NCBI GenBank assembly: GCA_932521035.1
Contig: OW051494.1
Location: 2,280,001 to 2,344,000 of the forward strand
Source: Oscheius dolichura
Lineage: Eukaryota > Nematoda > Chromadorea > Rhabditida > Rhabditidae
DNA: 64,000 bases
Direction of reading: 5' to 3'
A program made the translations under genes and the position numbers. This document shows positions 46,476-56,755 of the stretch, piece after piece (the first letter of the stretch is position 1; each line of letters starts with the position of its first letter). The notes under the pieces are model-generated. The model saw only the letters and a program-made list of their open reading frames with translations. It was not told the origin of the DNA and did not search any database.

Positions 46476-48214
46476 ATGCGGGTCTATCTCCCCCTTGTCT
46501 TCTTATCTCTAGTCATTCCTACCGTAATCCCTGACCAGGAGACGGTCTCTAAAGTCGACTCTTCGAAGTATTCCACAGCTAAAGAGAAACGCTACCTAAT
46601 CTACGACGTGAACCACGGAGAGGGCTTCAATTTGAGGCGAGACGTCTACATGAGGATAGCCAATACTGTACGTCTCCTGAGAGAGGCTGGTCAGAGTTGT
46701 CCGCGTCCTCTCAAATATATATCGAATTCAGGGGAAAATTATCATTTGGTACTGCCTCCTTGGGGTGGGTTGTACCACTGGGATCGACAAGAGGTCCGCC
46801 AGCCGTGGGGCAAATTCTTCGATCTGAAGGCCCTCGATGAATTTGTCCCGGTCATGGAATTTGAAGACTTTCTTAGCGGTTTGTTATCTCCCGAGCAAGC
46901 ATTCTGCCCATTTAGAGACGTCTCCCTTTCCCATTGACCAGGTCATCTACCTCCAGCACTACGCCGAGGGGTGGGGAGAGCGATACGAACACAAATATGA
47001 CAAGAGGGAGTGCAACGACGGCAACCGACAGTACAGGAAGGAGGAGACCCTCTGGTCTGGCCCCCCTCCCTCCTCGTTTATTCCCCCAATTCCAGGAAGG
47101 GCTGGTTCTTCTCGTTCCCGGATGTCCGAGTCAGCAACTTCGAGTGTATCAGTTTCCAAGGCGATTCAAACACGCTGAAAGATCTGATCCTGAAAGAGTA
47201 CTCCGGGGTGAAGTCGATCTTCGTGGACCGGGGGGAAACAGTCCTCCATTCGGATTATGGTGGCTATCAGTATTGGGCAGCTCGAAGGAGTATGAGATAT
47301 GCCCCTCATCTCATAGAAATCGCCGCCAAATTCAGGTTTTTCCTTCTATTTCTTGGCCATTTTCCCCCTTCCAGGCAAGATAACTTCAATTCTGCCGACG
47401 AGAAGGATAAAACCCTGCTGCCGTCGTCTTGGAAAGAGGAGAAACCATCGCGAACGGCCCTGGGAGGCGACTACATCTGTGCCCATTGGAGAAGGAGAGA
47501 TTTTGTTCGGGCACACGGGAAAGAACTCCCGTCAATCAAGGGAACAGCTAAAATTGTAAGCAAGGAGGGCGTGAAATGATGTAATCCGTTTCAGTTGAAT
47601 AAACTCGCGAAGAAATACAAAGTGTCGAAGATTTTCCTGGCTACAGATGCTCCCAAAGAGGAAGTAGAGGCTCTCCAAGAGTACTCGAAGTTTCCAATTG
47701 TCAGATTTGAAGAGAAGAAGACGTTGACTGATGGAGAGATTGCTGTTGTTGATCAGGTGAGCTCCTTTTTCTTCTCTATTCGCTCCCATTTTTTCCCGCT
47801 CTTTCGAGGGGATTCCAAAAAATAATTACTACTCATAAGCGTCCACTTGCACGGAAATCTTTAGTAAAAGGCGAAAGATTTTCTCGATTGAATGCAAGAG
47901 GACCAGAGGTAGCGATTGTGACACGGCGCAGATGGTCGTGCCCGCTTGCTGCCGAGTATTTACGGGTGCAGGCGCAGCGTCGCGCACTCCCCCCGCGATG
48001 ACCTTTTCCGCTGTTTCGCGCCAGTTTCTCTTTTCAGATAATCTGTTCCCGAGCTCGTTTCTTCACTGGCAGCCACGTGTCGACCTTCTCCTTCCGAATA
48101 CAAGAAGATCGTGAAATTCTCGGCTTTCCCGTCGAGACCACCTTCAATCGAATGTGTTCGGATGACCAAAAGGGCACCTGTGAGCAGCCGGCCAAATGGA
48201 CCATCGTCCACTAG
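46476..48214 (+). CDS. pad-2: GDP-fucose protein O-fucosyltransferase 2 (POFUT2/PAD-2), 419 aa
   Basis: Seven exons: 46476-46689, 46732-46878, 46916-47054, 47096-47335, 47375-47555, 47595-47756, 48038-48214, totalling 420 codons. A signal peptide (about residues 1-19) precedes [20 protein letters not shown], the family's opening strand with the donor-site GFNxRR. Then come [44 protein letters not shown] and FLATDAP, ending [20 protein letters not shown] and CEQPAKW. All follow human POFUT2 closely. The enzyme adds fucose to Ser/Thr in folded thrombospondin type 1 repeats in the ER. The 42-nt first intron is a multiple of three and open, so it could be misread as coding; the conserved spacing before LPPWG supports removing it. 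The last intron carries a palindromic-element arm at 47948-47972. Confidence 0.96.
47948..47972 (+). repeat. Arm of the TTTACGGGTGC palindromic family in POFUT2 intron
   Basis: GCTGCCGAGTATTTACGGGT followed by GCAGG, nearly identical to the right arm at 46412. No convincing left arm within 100 nt. Lies in intron 47757-48037. Confidence 0.6.
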
Positions 48215-49420
48215 AGGCCCGTCTTCATTTCTACGTTTTCTATTGAAGAACATGGAAAAGGGAAGGCCCTTACCATAGAGAGACGTTGTTGTGTCTTATT
48301 ATATTGTATTTTTTGGGTAGCCATGGGTTCTGTTCTGATCTTCTGTGCCTTTAAAGCTTTCTGGTCCTGCTATAATCGAATAAAATGAGTGTGCCAATTG
48401 TTTCTGTGGGTAGCGGTAGCCATTGAAACCACGGTTCATCGTTTTCCTAGCAGCTCCTGTTAAAGTTCAAGAACGAAACCTCTGTTGGGGGGCAGTTGTC
48501 TCTTTTGGATTGTAACATGAGTCCATTGTAACAGTGACTTTTATAATCTGAAATTATCCGTAATAATGCCATCAGTAGCGACAGTCTCAACGATTGAACC
48601 GTTGGAAAAGAACGATATGACCCTGCCTCTCGGATACCGGTAATCAAGAACACAAATCTCAGAGTTGGTGATCGCGGCTTCGGTTGACCTTAGTGGGTTC
48701 TCGGCATTCTACCTCTTGTGCCCAAAAATAACTTCTTTGCATTATGGAACCTTGCATCTTTTCCTTTGTGAAAATTCAGCCTTGATGGGAAAATGAGCTA
48801 TGCTGTCTTATTTCTCAGATTTCATCTCAGTTTGATAGATGATGACGAATTCTAGAGCCCGTAACAGCTAAAAGAAGGAGTCAACTGCATCCATATCTTC
48901 TCGGCAAGACCATAAACAAACTAGACGTCGACGAGAACCGGACATTGGTTTAATTACCCAAGTTTGAGGTATTAATCATCTTCCGACCCTAGGTCAATCT
49001 AGAGGTTGATTAAATTTTGGAAGACTTCCCCTGATTGGGGAGGAGAAGAGAAAGGCGGAAGTGAATTGGAACAGACACTCTAGCTCCCAGCTTCCTTATC
49101 TTTTTGTTGTTATTTATAGGCAGTCAGAGGATTCTGTCTGATCTCCATTCTCTGATAAGTCTCGGCTTCTCCCGTCACACTAAATAGAACTGACTGTGGG
49201 TGGATGACGGTGGCCGACTGTGAGCAGCCGGCCAAATGAACTCTCGTCGTAATGCGTAACCCGAAAAACAGTCGTCTCTTATCGGAGGAGACCCGGGGGG
49301 AGACTGGCCTTATCTTTTTGTTTTTTAGGTTGTCATGGGTTTCTGTCTGATCTTCTGGCTGCCTTCAAAGCTTTCCAGCCCCCGAATAGAATGTGGGGCA
49401 GCTATTTTTGGGCGCGTACT
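48176..49420 (+). repeat. Decayed tandem copies of the POFUT2 3' end and 3' UTR
   Basis: The POFUT2 terminal coding sequence TGTGAGCAGCCGGCCAAATG (48179-48198) recurs exactly near 49219-49238. It is followed at similar spacing by a matching 3' UTR block: TTTTTGG-GTAGCCATGGGTTCTG...CTTCTG...AAAGCTTTC at 48306-48363 versus GTTTTTTAGGTTGTCATGGGTTTCTGTCTG...AAAGCTTTCC at 49320-49376. A third, partial copy of the UTR block (CTTATCTTTTTGTTG...GATTCTGTCTGATCT) lies near 49098-49145. The copies have no open coding frame. This looks like local segmental duplication that has since decayed. Confidence 0.65.
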
Positions 49421-49574
49421 CTTTCCTTGACAGGGGTGAGATCCACCAAGGAGGCTAATAATAGCTATTGAAGCATGTTTCCATTTGGGAAAAAATAGAA
49501 CAATTACAGCAAAAATAGACTTTTTATTAATAAAGCTCTTGTTTTTGAGATCAATTTAAATACAAACCGAGAGT
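48215..49574. other. Non-coding interval after POFUT2
   Basis: Apart from the decayed duplications, no gene is seen. The right end holds the 3' UTR of the acid phosphatase gene, with a minus-strand AATAAA near 49523-49528. Confidence 0.55.
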
Positions 49575-50971
49575 CTACGAATTTACCTTGGGAGAGACCA
49601 AGCTGTGCAGGTTCTCTTCCATCAGGAGGACCATGACCGAACTGATCGTATTGATAAGCATGTTTTCCTCCTTGGTCTCCATGACAGAGACGAGATTTCC
49701 ACACTCCATTTTGTGGTCTTCTTTGGAGGAGATTGAGCGGGGGGAAGTGAAGGCCCGGAACTCGTCGAAAGGGCAGGAGACAGCTGAGCAGCCGGGGAGG
49801 ATCAACTCCTTGGGAGGCGCGGCAGGGGATCGGCGGTAGAATAGCTTCACAAAGTGGTGACCGTCCTCCTCGTGGAGTTCCAATATCAGGGCAGAGGCAT
49901 AGGGAGGCAGCTGGTCGTCCGAAACACCCAAAGAGTACATCAACGAGGTCAGGGTGGCGTCGTGCTGGAGATATCCGATTTTTAGGAACAAGGATAAGAC
50001 TTACAGATGAGTAGAGGAACATTTTCTTCTTATTCTCTCCTGATATGGCCTCCTCGATATTCTTGACTAGGCGGTGGACAAGGAATCCCGTCCGGAGGCG
50101 ACTCTTCTCGAAGGAATTGAAGCTCTCCATTCGGTCGAGTCTCTTCAGCTCGACGACTTGTTCAAAGACTGTCCGGTTGTTGGAGAGACGCTGCCAGATC
50201 CAAGCCGGCTGGGGCAGATTGTTCGAAACCTGGAAAAGGACGTTTTCGATGTGAATGGGAATGGTTTAGGGCTACCGGGAGAATCGAATTCCCTCTTCCC
50301 TAACCAGGGGGACACCGAAAATACCCTATTAAAATAGATCCTACCTCCCGAAACAGTGTGTTGTACAAATCCTTGACATTGCTCATGTCCACAATCATCC
50401 CGGTCTTCTCCGTCAAAAATATGAAGAAGTCCTCAAATTCCTGGTTCAGCCGTCGATGAAGGACAGTCTTATCCCTCCGTTCTTCTTGATCTGCCCTCGC
50501 GCAAGGGACACTATTCGGCTTCAGGAGCAGATCTTCCCAGTGGTTACTGTAGGTGTGGACGGGGATCCGAGCCTCCGGGTAAAGGCCGGCCGCCACTCCC
50601 ATGGCCGTCTCAATACAGCGATCCTTGTCGCTGGAACGGATCCAGAGATCTCGACGATCGTAGTTCTTGGAGAGGAGACTGGGATAGCGGGAACGGAAGA
50701 AGCTTCCCAGCTCGAGGGCCTGCTCATAGCCCCGGTCCGTCAGCTGACTGTAGCCTTTGGGCCAGGCGTCCTCGAAATTCGGATCAGTGGGATAACGGCC
50801 CGAGGCGGCACGGTCTCCATGTCTGGAATAGTCACTTTTAGACTTAAAATAGGTTTAAAAGGGGAGAAGACGGGGACAAGAGCCTCACCTGAAGATGGCT
50901 TGAACTAGCTTGACTTCTGCTTCAATTTGGATGAATAGAGAGAGGAAGAGCACACAGAGCACGGGTAGCAT
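49575..50971 (-). CDS. Secreted or lysosomal histidine acid phosphatase, 391 aa
   Basis: Four exons: 50889-50971, 50345-50822, 50005-50229, 49575-49964, totalling 392 codons. The signal peptide is MLPVLCVLFLSLFIQIEA. The catalytic motif RHGDRA (split over exons 1-2, about residues 28-33) provides the phosphoryl-accepting histidine, and HDATLTSL at the start of exon 4 provides the second His and the Asp proton donor. QLTDRGYEQALELGSFFRSRY and IRSSDKDRCIETA (phosphate-binding Arg, substrate positions) are also family signatures. Two potential disulfide cysteines flank the C-terminal region. This is branch 2 of the histidine phosphatase family (prostatic/lysosomal acid phosphatase; many paralogues in nematodes), hydrolysing phosphomonoesters at acid pH. 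No C-terminal membrane anchor is evident, so secretion or a lysosomal lumen is inferred. The final exon may be shorter if a GTAAAT donor just before the stop is used. Confidence 0.93.
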
Positions 50972-51674
50972 TTACCGGCTGGGGCGAGGCTGGCCATCCT
51001 CTCTCTTCCTTTTGTACTCGACAAGGGGGCAGTGTCAGAGACAAGGGAAAGGGCAAGATAAGGGGCTGGCAGAGACTCGTCAGCGCTTCCGACCCACGTG
51101 AAAGGAGGGGTGACTGCCCCTGGCCATGGTTTGATAGTCTCAATTGGTCCAAAAATAATATACTCGAGAAAATGAGGCTATTTAGAGCCAGGAAAACAAC
51201 CAATTCATAGTTCTAATGAATTTTTCACTCGAAAATAAAGTAGCCTCCTTCCTTTACAGTAACTTTCAAATAATTTGGCCTCCTCCTGAGACTGGCCGGC
51301 CTTTCCTCCTTCGTCCACCGCCTGTCTCCCCTTATAATGAGCACTGTTCCAGTCACAAAATGGTGTTCGTACCGTTGGCTTATCACTCGGCCCCGTGTGC
51401 CTGTGTTATCAGCCATTTTTGAAACAGGAGAAAGCCACTGACGAGGGCAGCCTCTTCCTGGACAGGAGGCCGTCCGACAAAGAGGCGACAGCGATGGGGG
51501 CGTACCACCACGGGCATGCACTCAAGACGGGAGGAGACTGCCGGCACGATGGCAAAGTACAAAATGTGGCAAAGTAGTCCCCAGCTTCTGATCTTTTTCC
51601 GGTTTAATCCCTTTTTGGCCCCTATAAAAGGATCACCATTGTCAAAAGTCATCATTTCATTTCATTTCCACGCG
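50972..51674. other. Divergent promoter region (acid phosphatase / pseudophosphatase)
   Basis: The two flanking genes point away from each other, so this 703-nt stretch should contain both promoters. No TATA box in a convincing position and no coding exon seen. Frames such as plus 51395-51577 lack support. Confidence 0.5.
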
Positions 51675-53354
51675 ATGAAGCAGAGTGGATTGTGCCGTGG
51701 CCGAAAGCAGAGAAAGAAGAAGAAGGAGGACGGTGGAGGAGGCGGGCCGCCGACGGACAAGAGCAGCAAAGAGGGACCGAAGAAGAGCGGCGAGACGACA
51801 GAGCCGGAGCAGGGATCGAGCAAGTCGAGGATGGGAAGTTCGATAAAGGCGAAGAAGAAGTCGGTGAACAAGAAGAGAGGAGGATGGAAGACGAAGAGCC
51901 CGGAGGTGGTGAAGGAGTCGAGCAAGGAGAAGAGCAAAAAGGAGAAGGAGAAGAGTGTGAAGAGCAGGAAGAAGAAGAAGAAGCAGTCCGACGAGAACGG
52001 CCAACTCCACCCGGCCTGTAGCCAGCTGCCGCCCGAGCCGCCACGAGAGCCGGCCAGTCTCAAGGCATTCCCCTTGCGGGCAGTCAAAGCCGCCAAGACG
52101 TACCACGAGGATGTCATGAAGCAGTCGGCCAAGACGGTCCACGCCGAGTGGCAGCAGATCCTGGCCGGGAGGACAGAAGCCACTGTGCCTGCCGCCAAGC
52201 TGGCCAACTCTTTCGAGCCGACGGTGCCGTGTATCGAGAGCACGAGGCTCAAGACGGAGGAAGTCGCCTTTTACCATGCTAACTGGTTTTCTATGCCTGT
52301 CAGTTCGATTTAAAAGAGAAGGGAAAAAGAAGGAAGCAACCGGCATTTTGTCTTCCGAAGTGCCTAAAGGTCGAAATGGCCGCTACCATTTTCAAAGGCG
52401 CCAAAAAAGCCGTGCGGCTGAAATGCTCATTGGCCGACGAAGAGACCGTGTCAGGCCACGCAACAGAGCGACGTCAGCGGAGAGATTGGCAGGGCACGCA
52501 CCTCTTTAATATATTGCTTCCTGGAGCGGCCCCTCTACTATTACCTGCCTCCACCCGGAGCTCGAGCAGGGGTGACAGGGACACCATCGTGTATCACGGA
52601 CTAGCCATAAAGTTTTTCGTTTCAGGAGACCAATCTCAAGGATTCCCGGTTCATCCTGGCACAGGCCCCGACGACCCAGGGAATCGAGGCCTTCTGGAAG
52701 ACGGTGTTCCATGCCGACGCCACCCTAATGTTCCTCCTGACGCCCTTCTACGAGGACGGCCACGGCTGCGATTGCTTCTTCCCGCTCGGAGTCGGCGAAT
52801 ACAAGCACTACGGGCAGATGTTCGTCCACAACAAGAAGGAAGAGAAGTTGGACTTTGGAAGCAGCTACACGTTCGAGGTGTTGCCCGCGGGATGCTCGAA
52901 TGCCGTCTTCGTCCGCGTCGTCCACTTCGAACAGTGGGAGCCGGGGATGACGCCGGGCCTGAAGGGCATCCTCTCCCTGATGCAGACCTGTCGCTGCGAC
53001 GCTGATGTAGGCAGCCTTTGAACGATCTTGCCTAATCTGCCCGTATTTCAGTCGTCCTCCCCGATTGTCTGCGTCAGTCGGAAGGGAACGGGCCGGCCGG
53101 CCGTCTTGGTGGCGGCGGTCGTCGTCTACAACCGCCTGCTCCAAGGCCACTACACCCCGGCCGTGGAAGTCGTCACCAATATGAGAAAGCAGCGAGCCGG
53201 AGCCGTCGAGAACCTGGGACAGTACTGTTTCATCAACTGTGCTGTGGCCAGCTACATCCAGCGGAGGAACAGCCCGTCGCAATGGGAAGAGGCCAGGAAA
53301 CACATTGGAAACTGCTGGAAGGAAGCCGAGAAAATTGTAGATCACAGTAGATGA
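51675..53354 (+). CDS. Non-receptor protein-tyrosine pseudophosphatase with lysine-rich N-terminus, 435 aa
   Basis: Three exons: 51675-52298, 52626-53006, 53052-53354, totalling 436 codons. The first 115 residues are extremely basic (KKKK, KSKKEKEKSVKSRKKKKK) and likely disordered or nucleic-acid/membrane binding. Then a PTP domain: C-I-E-S-T-R-L in place of the substrate-loop strand, YHANWFSMP, DSRFILAQAPTTQGIEAFW (classic F-I-x-x-Q-A-P), and an end with CVSRKGTGRPAVLVAA where the signature HCSxGxGRTG should be. Aligned on G-x-G-R, the catalytic Cys is Ser and the preceding His is Val; the WPD loop reads W-E-P. Both catalytic acid and nucleophile are therefore missing, so it is predicted inactive, perhaps a phosphotyrosine-binding decoy like the nematode EGG-3/4/5 group. 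The exon 1-2 junction (MP/ETNLKD) is inferred from family pattern; the 327-nt intron is long. Confidence 0.85.
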
Positions 53355-54003
53355 ACGAATAAATGGCTTGCTCAAATATCTTGTCCATTATGTTTTGTTC
53401 TTTTCTCGATTAGCTGCCGTCTACACCAACAGGAAAGGCAAAGGTTCCCTGATGTTTTCTCAGTCTTTGAACAGAAGTCGTCGGTAGCCTGTCATTGTCT
53501 GACAGAGATGCATCGAAGGGACGTCATTCCATTGCTCTGTTTCCTATTAAAGCTCCGTGAAGCACAGGGACGATCTCTGAAAAGCTCTACGACCAGATTT
53601 GGATATTAATGGGTTATTTTTGTGTTGGTGTGTTCATTATACTGAAGACCCTGTAGCGGCCAGCGTCTTTTACCTATATTTCCAGGCCAAAAAATAGCCT
53701 CCTCCAAATGGAATAAGAGAATTTCCCTTTCCAAATATTGACCGTGTGTTCCAAAAAAGAACGGCTGTCCCCGTTGTCCGTCTGTTGTTATATGGAAATG
53801 AGCCCGTCCTCTGGGAGTATAAAATCACCCACCGGCACAGAGCCACCATCCCCCATTCAAAATGAAGCGAAAATTATGTGAATGCTTCAACTGTAGAGAA
53901 AGCATATTTCGTCAACATTTTGCTTGTTAGTTATTTCTAGCTTCTAACTTAAAGTTCAGAAGATACAGCATACATGCATTTCATGGTAAACACAATTACA
54001 AAA
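53355..54003. other. Intergenic region
   Basis: Convergent space between the pseudophosphatase and the 149-aa gene. A TATAAAA sequence near 53818 is followed about 40 nt later by an ATG opening a frame of about 20 codons only, which I do not call a gene. Confidence 0.45.
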
Positions 54004-54650
54004 CTATATATTTATTCTTCCAGTATATTTTCGAAGATGGTTCAAAACCCATTTGGCTATTTTCCCAGACCGGCGACTCAATACAGGACTGGCAATACAT
54101 TGAGGCGACGAAATCCTCCAGTCGGCGTTGCTGCTGATTGCCGCGCCCATCTTCTGGTCGTGATCCAGTGCGTCGTCCAGAACTGTGTAGGCAGTGGTTC
54201 CAGCTAGACTCATAAAGTGGATCAGAACGCCACCGTCAAATAACTGAAATCATTTTCTTAGGGTTTCCAAAAAGAAATTTACTCACGTGGACGTATTTGT
54301 TGAGCTGTTTTTGCAGCGCCTGGTATTGTTTTTTTCCTTGAATTAGCTCTTGGGGGGCGACAGTCAAATCGGCGTTCGTAGGCGGCTTCTCGGCGCTTGC
54401 CGTAATCCTGAAAAGCAGAAATTAATTAGGAAGAACCCCAACAAGGTAATCAAGGGAATTCCCCAATCGTCAAGCTTATTTTTTTTCCATTTTTGTAGGA
54501 AATGAAACAGAAAAATCTACTGTAACTGGAAGGGAGACTCAATTCAGGAAAAAAAACCCACAATGAAGGACGCCGTGTCCGATGAGTACGAGTTTGTCGC
54601 GGCTCTTGCCCTGTCTCCGGCATCGTAGCCTGGCTCCTCCGCATCATCAA
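54004..54650 (-). CDS. Small protein with Arg-rich N-terminus and one hydrophobic segment (149 aa), hypothetical
   Basis: Three exons: 54562-54650, 54287-54407, 54004-54243, totalling 150 codons with matching phases and standard splice sites. The first 30 residues are rich in Arg/Thr/Gln with no acidic cluster (MMRRSQATMPETGQEPRQ start), compatible with a mitochondrial presequence. About residues 45-68 form a helix with Gln/Lys (ELIQGKKQYQALQKQLNKYV), and LFDGGVLIHFMSLAGTTAYTV (about 70-90) is moderately hydrophobic. I do not recognise the family. An alternative frame through exon 1 (with SSDTASFI) also splices but gives a less protein-like continuation, so exon 1 is the least certain part. 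A role at the inner mitochondrial membrane is only a guess. Confidence 0.45.
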
Positions 54651-54793
54651 TAGCCGAGATTCTTGAAATCGACTGAAAAAGAAATGATTGATGTAACAGT
54701 AGACATACAGAAATGAAGAAATTCTGTTTGAAAAGTAGAATATAATGCTTCGAAAAATGGGCGAAAAAAGATGAAAAAAAGATAAAAACCAAA

Positions 54794-54845
54794 GGACCGC
54801 TAAAAAGTCAATGGACCGCTAAAAGGTGAAAGGACCGCTAAAAGA
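54794..54845. repeat. Three short tandem units GGACCGCTAAAA
   Basis: The 12-mer GGACCGCTAAAA occurs three times with 6-10 nt between copies. Function unknown. Confidence 0.85.
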
Positions 54846-55046
54846 CAGGAGCCAAGAAACTATTTGTGTGAGAAACGGCAGAAGGGCCAGCCAAAGGGGC
54901 AAAACCATGGTGATTCTTGTAAAGGAGGAGCCGATCTGTGCTTATCCCCCTTCTTTTGGTCTTCTCGAAAGATTATTCGGTTAAAATAGAGAAATACAAA
55001 GCGGAATTGGACGAACTAGACTGGGAGAGCAGCACTTTAGCCCTCC

Positions 55047-55330
55047 AAGAGATTTTTGACAATTTTTGTGTTTCACACGACTCTGGCTGGCTTCTTTTGG
55101 GTTCAAATTTGTCGTTCTTCATCATTTTTAGTGTCTGGAACAGTCACAAACCCAAAAGACGGGTATGTTTAGATGGGAAATAGACAAAGTAGATGTGGGG
55201 AATGGGGCTTCACCCATCGAAGACATTTTTTGCCAATTTGAAGTACCAAATGACTCTGCCTGGCTTCTTTTCTGTTCAAATTTGTCGACTTTGCTTGTTA
55301 GGCTCAATGTTTAGTGTATAATCGATTTAC
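55047..55330. repeat. Diverged tandem duplication of about 100 bp
   Basis: Two copies share TTTTTTGnCAATTT, GACTCTGnCTGGCTTCTTTT, GTTCAAATTTGTCG and TTTAGTGT in the same order, at about 55055-55140 and 55225-55320. They lie just left of the foldback element, suggesting a repeat-accumulating spot. Confidence 0.65.
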
Positions 55331-55345
55331 AACGCCGAGAAAGGA

Positions 55346-55549
55346 GAGTTACTCTGTTCAGTGGCCTACTGTAATCCCTCGAGTAGCTGTTCTCGGTGTC
55401 TAGCTGGCTGAATCGAGCCACTTTGGAAATATAAACCTCTCAGAAAGGCAATCACCCTGTCGGGGAACGAAATTTAAACATTTGGTGCTTTCTCGACAGA
55501 AAGAGAACAGCCACTCGAGGGATTACGGTAGGTCATTGCATAGTGTAGC
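55346..55549. mobile_element. Inverted-repeat (foldback) element, about 200 bp
   Basis: CCTACTGTAATCCCTCGAGT (then AGCTGTTCTC) at about 55364-55393 is the near-perfect reverse complement of 55503-55532 (GAGAACAGCCACTCGAGGGA then TTACGGTAGG). Similarity extends outward to GGAGAG on the left and CTCTCC on the right, giving arms of about 50 nt at roughly 80 percent identity by eye, around a 100-nt centre. No coding capacity. Confidence 0.75.
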
Positions 55550-56698
55550 TCTCCTTGAAAAATTTGAACGCCGGAGCCCGGCGGAATACGGTTGACCAGT
55601 TTTAACGGAAAAAGAAAGCGACCTGGGGTTATTTTTGTAAAAAAACAGTTAACAACGGTCAAAAGCAGTTTTTCGCTTTCCAAAAAGTTGAAATAGTACG
55701 AAATCAAGTTATTTTTTGACTAGAAATAGCAGTACGCCGAGCTGCGTCCCAAAATTCCGGCCTGGAGTCTTGAAACCAATGCGGCGCCTTTTTTCTACCA
55801 TCTTTCTTTTTTAGATCGCTTTTAACCATCAACCCGGTTGTATCACCGCCAGCACAAGGAGCGCCTGTCTCTAGTAAACTGTAAAGAAAAAGAGCCAATC
55901 TCTCAAAAAAGCTGCAATCTACCAGTTGAACCCATTGAGGCCAGTCGGTGGCTCGAGCCTTTTTCAAACGCGCTCTTTTTTCTATTGGCTTGGCACTAGC
56001 TTGTAAGCAACGGCGCGGCCGTCAAGAGGTCAGTTTCTATCAGTTCTACCCCAAAATAATAAGTACAACAAACCTCTGTAGGAGAAGGGGTAGAAGAACG
56101 GCGAAGGAGATAACCGCCGGACGAAGAAATTCACTAAGGAATGAATTATTCAAACAGAAGCGGCCCTTTCCGTAGTTGACCGGTTTGGTCAAGTATAGCG
56201 TCAGACATCTGTCTAGTCCATGTCGAAACGGGGCCATCTTTCTTTGATATCCTATGTGACGACACTGGCCCTCAAATTATTTCGGGTCTGATGTAGAATA
56301 GAGGTCCAATGGAAAAAAAGGGTCCAATGACTGTGTCGACGCGGTCTGCCCAGAATTTCTCCTCCCAAAATGGATGTTCCCAGGCATGTTACAGATGATT
56401 CGAAAGCTCTTGAACTGGCGAATTCGATTGTGTACCTGAAACACATGGGAAGGTGGGGTCATTTAGTTTGTCAGCAAATAATCCTGGGCAACCCAACGAA
56501 CGGCGGTATATGGCAAATAAACACTGATTCCTGGAGGTGTCTAGTTCTTCCTGTATATCATCGAATTGGCCTTTCATTGAACAACTGCCTGGCGGGCCGA
56601 CAAGTCATATCCTATGGAAATTGCCACGAACAACGAGAAAACCATCGAGAAGCAAACCCCGAACAGACAAGAACAACACAAGGATCAAACAACAACAC

Positions 56699-56704
56699 TT
56701 TATT
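56699..56704 (-). terminator. Poly(A) signal of the coiled-coil gene
   Basis: Minus-strand AATAAA about 50 nt past the stop at 56756; it supports the coiled-coil frame as a real transcript. Confidence 0.55.
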
Positions 56705-56755
56705 TTATACTAAATTTTAAAAAAAAAGGAAAGTTGGCGGTTCTTCATCTTCTCC

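Larger units (their letters stand above)
54651..56755. other. Repeat-rich intergenic region
   Basis: No gene supported. Contains three tandem GGACCGCTAAAA units (about 54794-54845), a tandem direct repeat (about 55047-55330), an inverted-repeat element (55346-55549), and unassigned sequence to 56755. Frames at 55704-55967 and 56370-56720 lack splice or family support. Confidence 0.6.

Noticed and set aside
51652-52346. 229- and 196-codon minus-strand frames antisense to the pseudophosphatase
   Set aside because: Mirror of the lysine-rich coding sequence, which gives Leu/Ser/Phe-rich antisense frames; no independent support.
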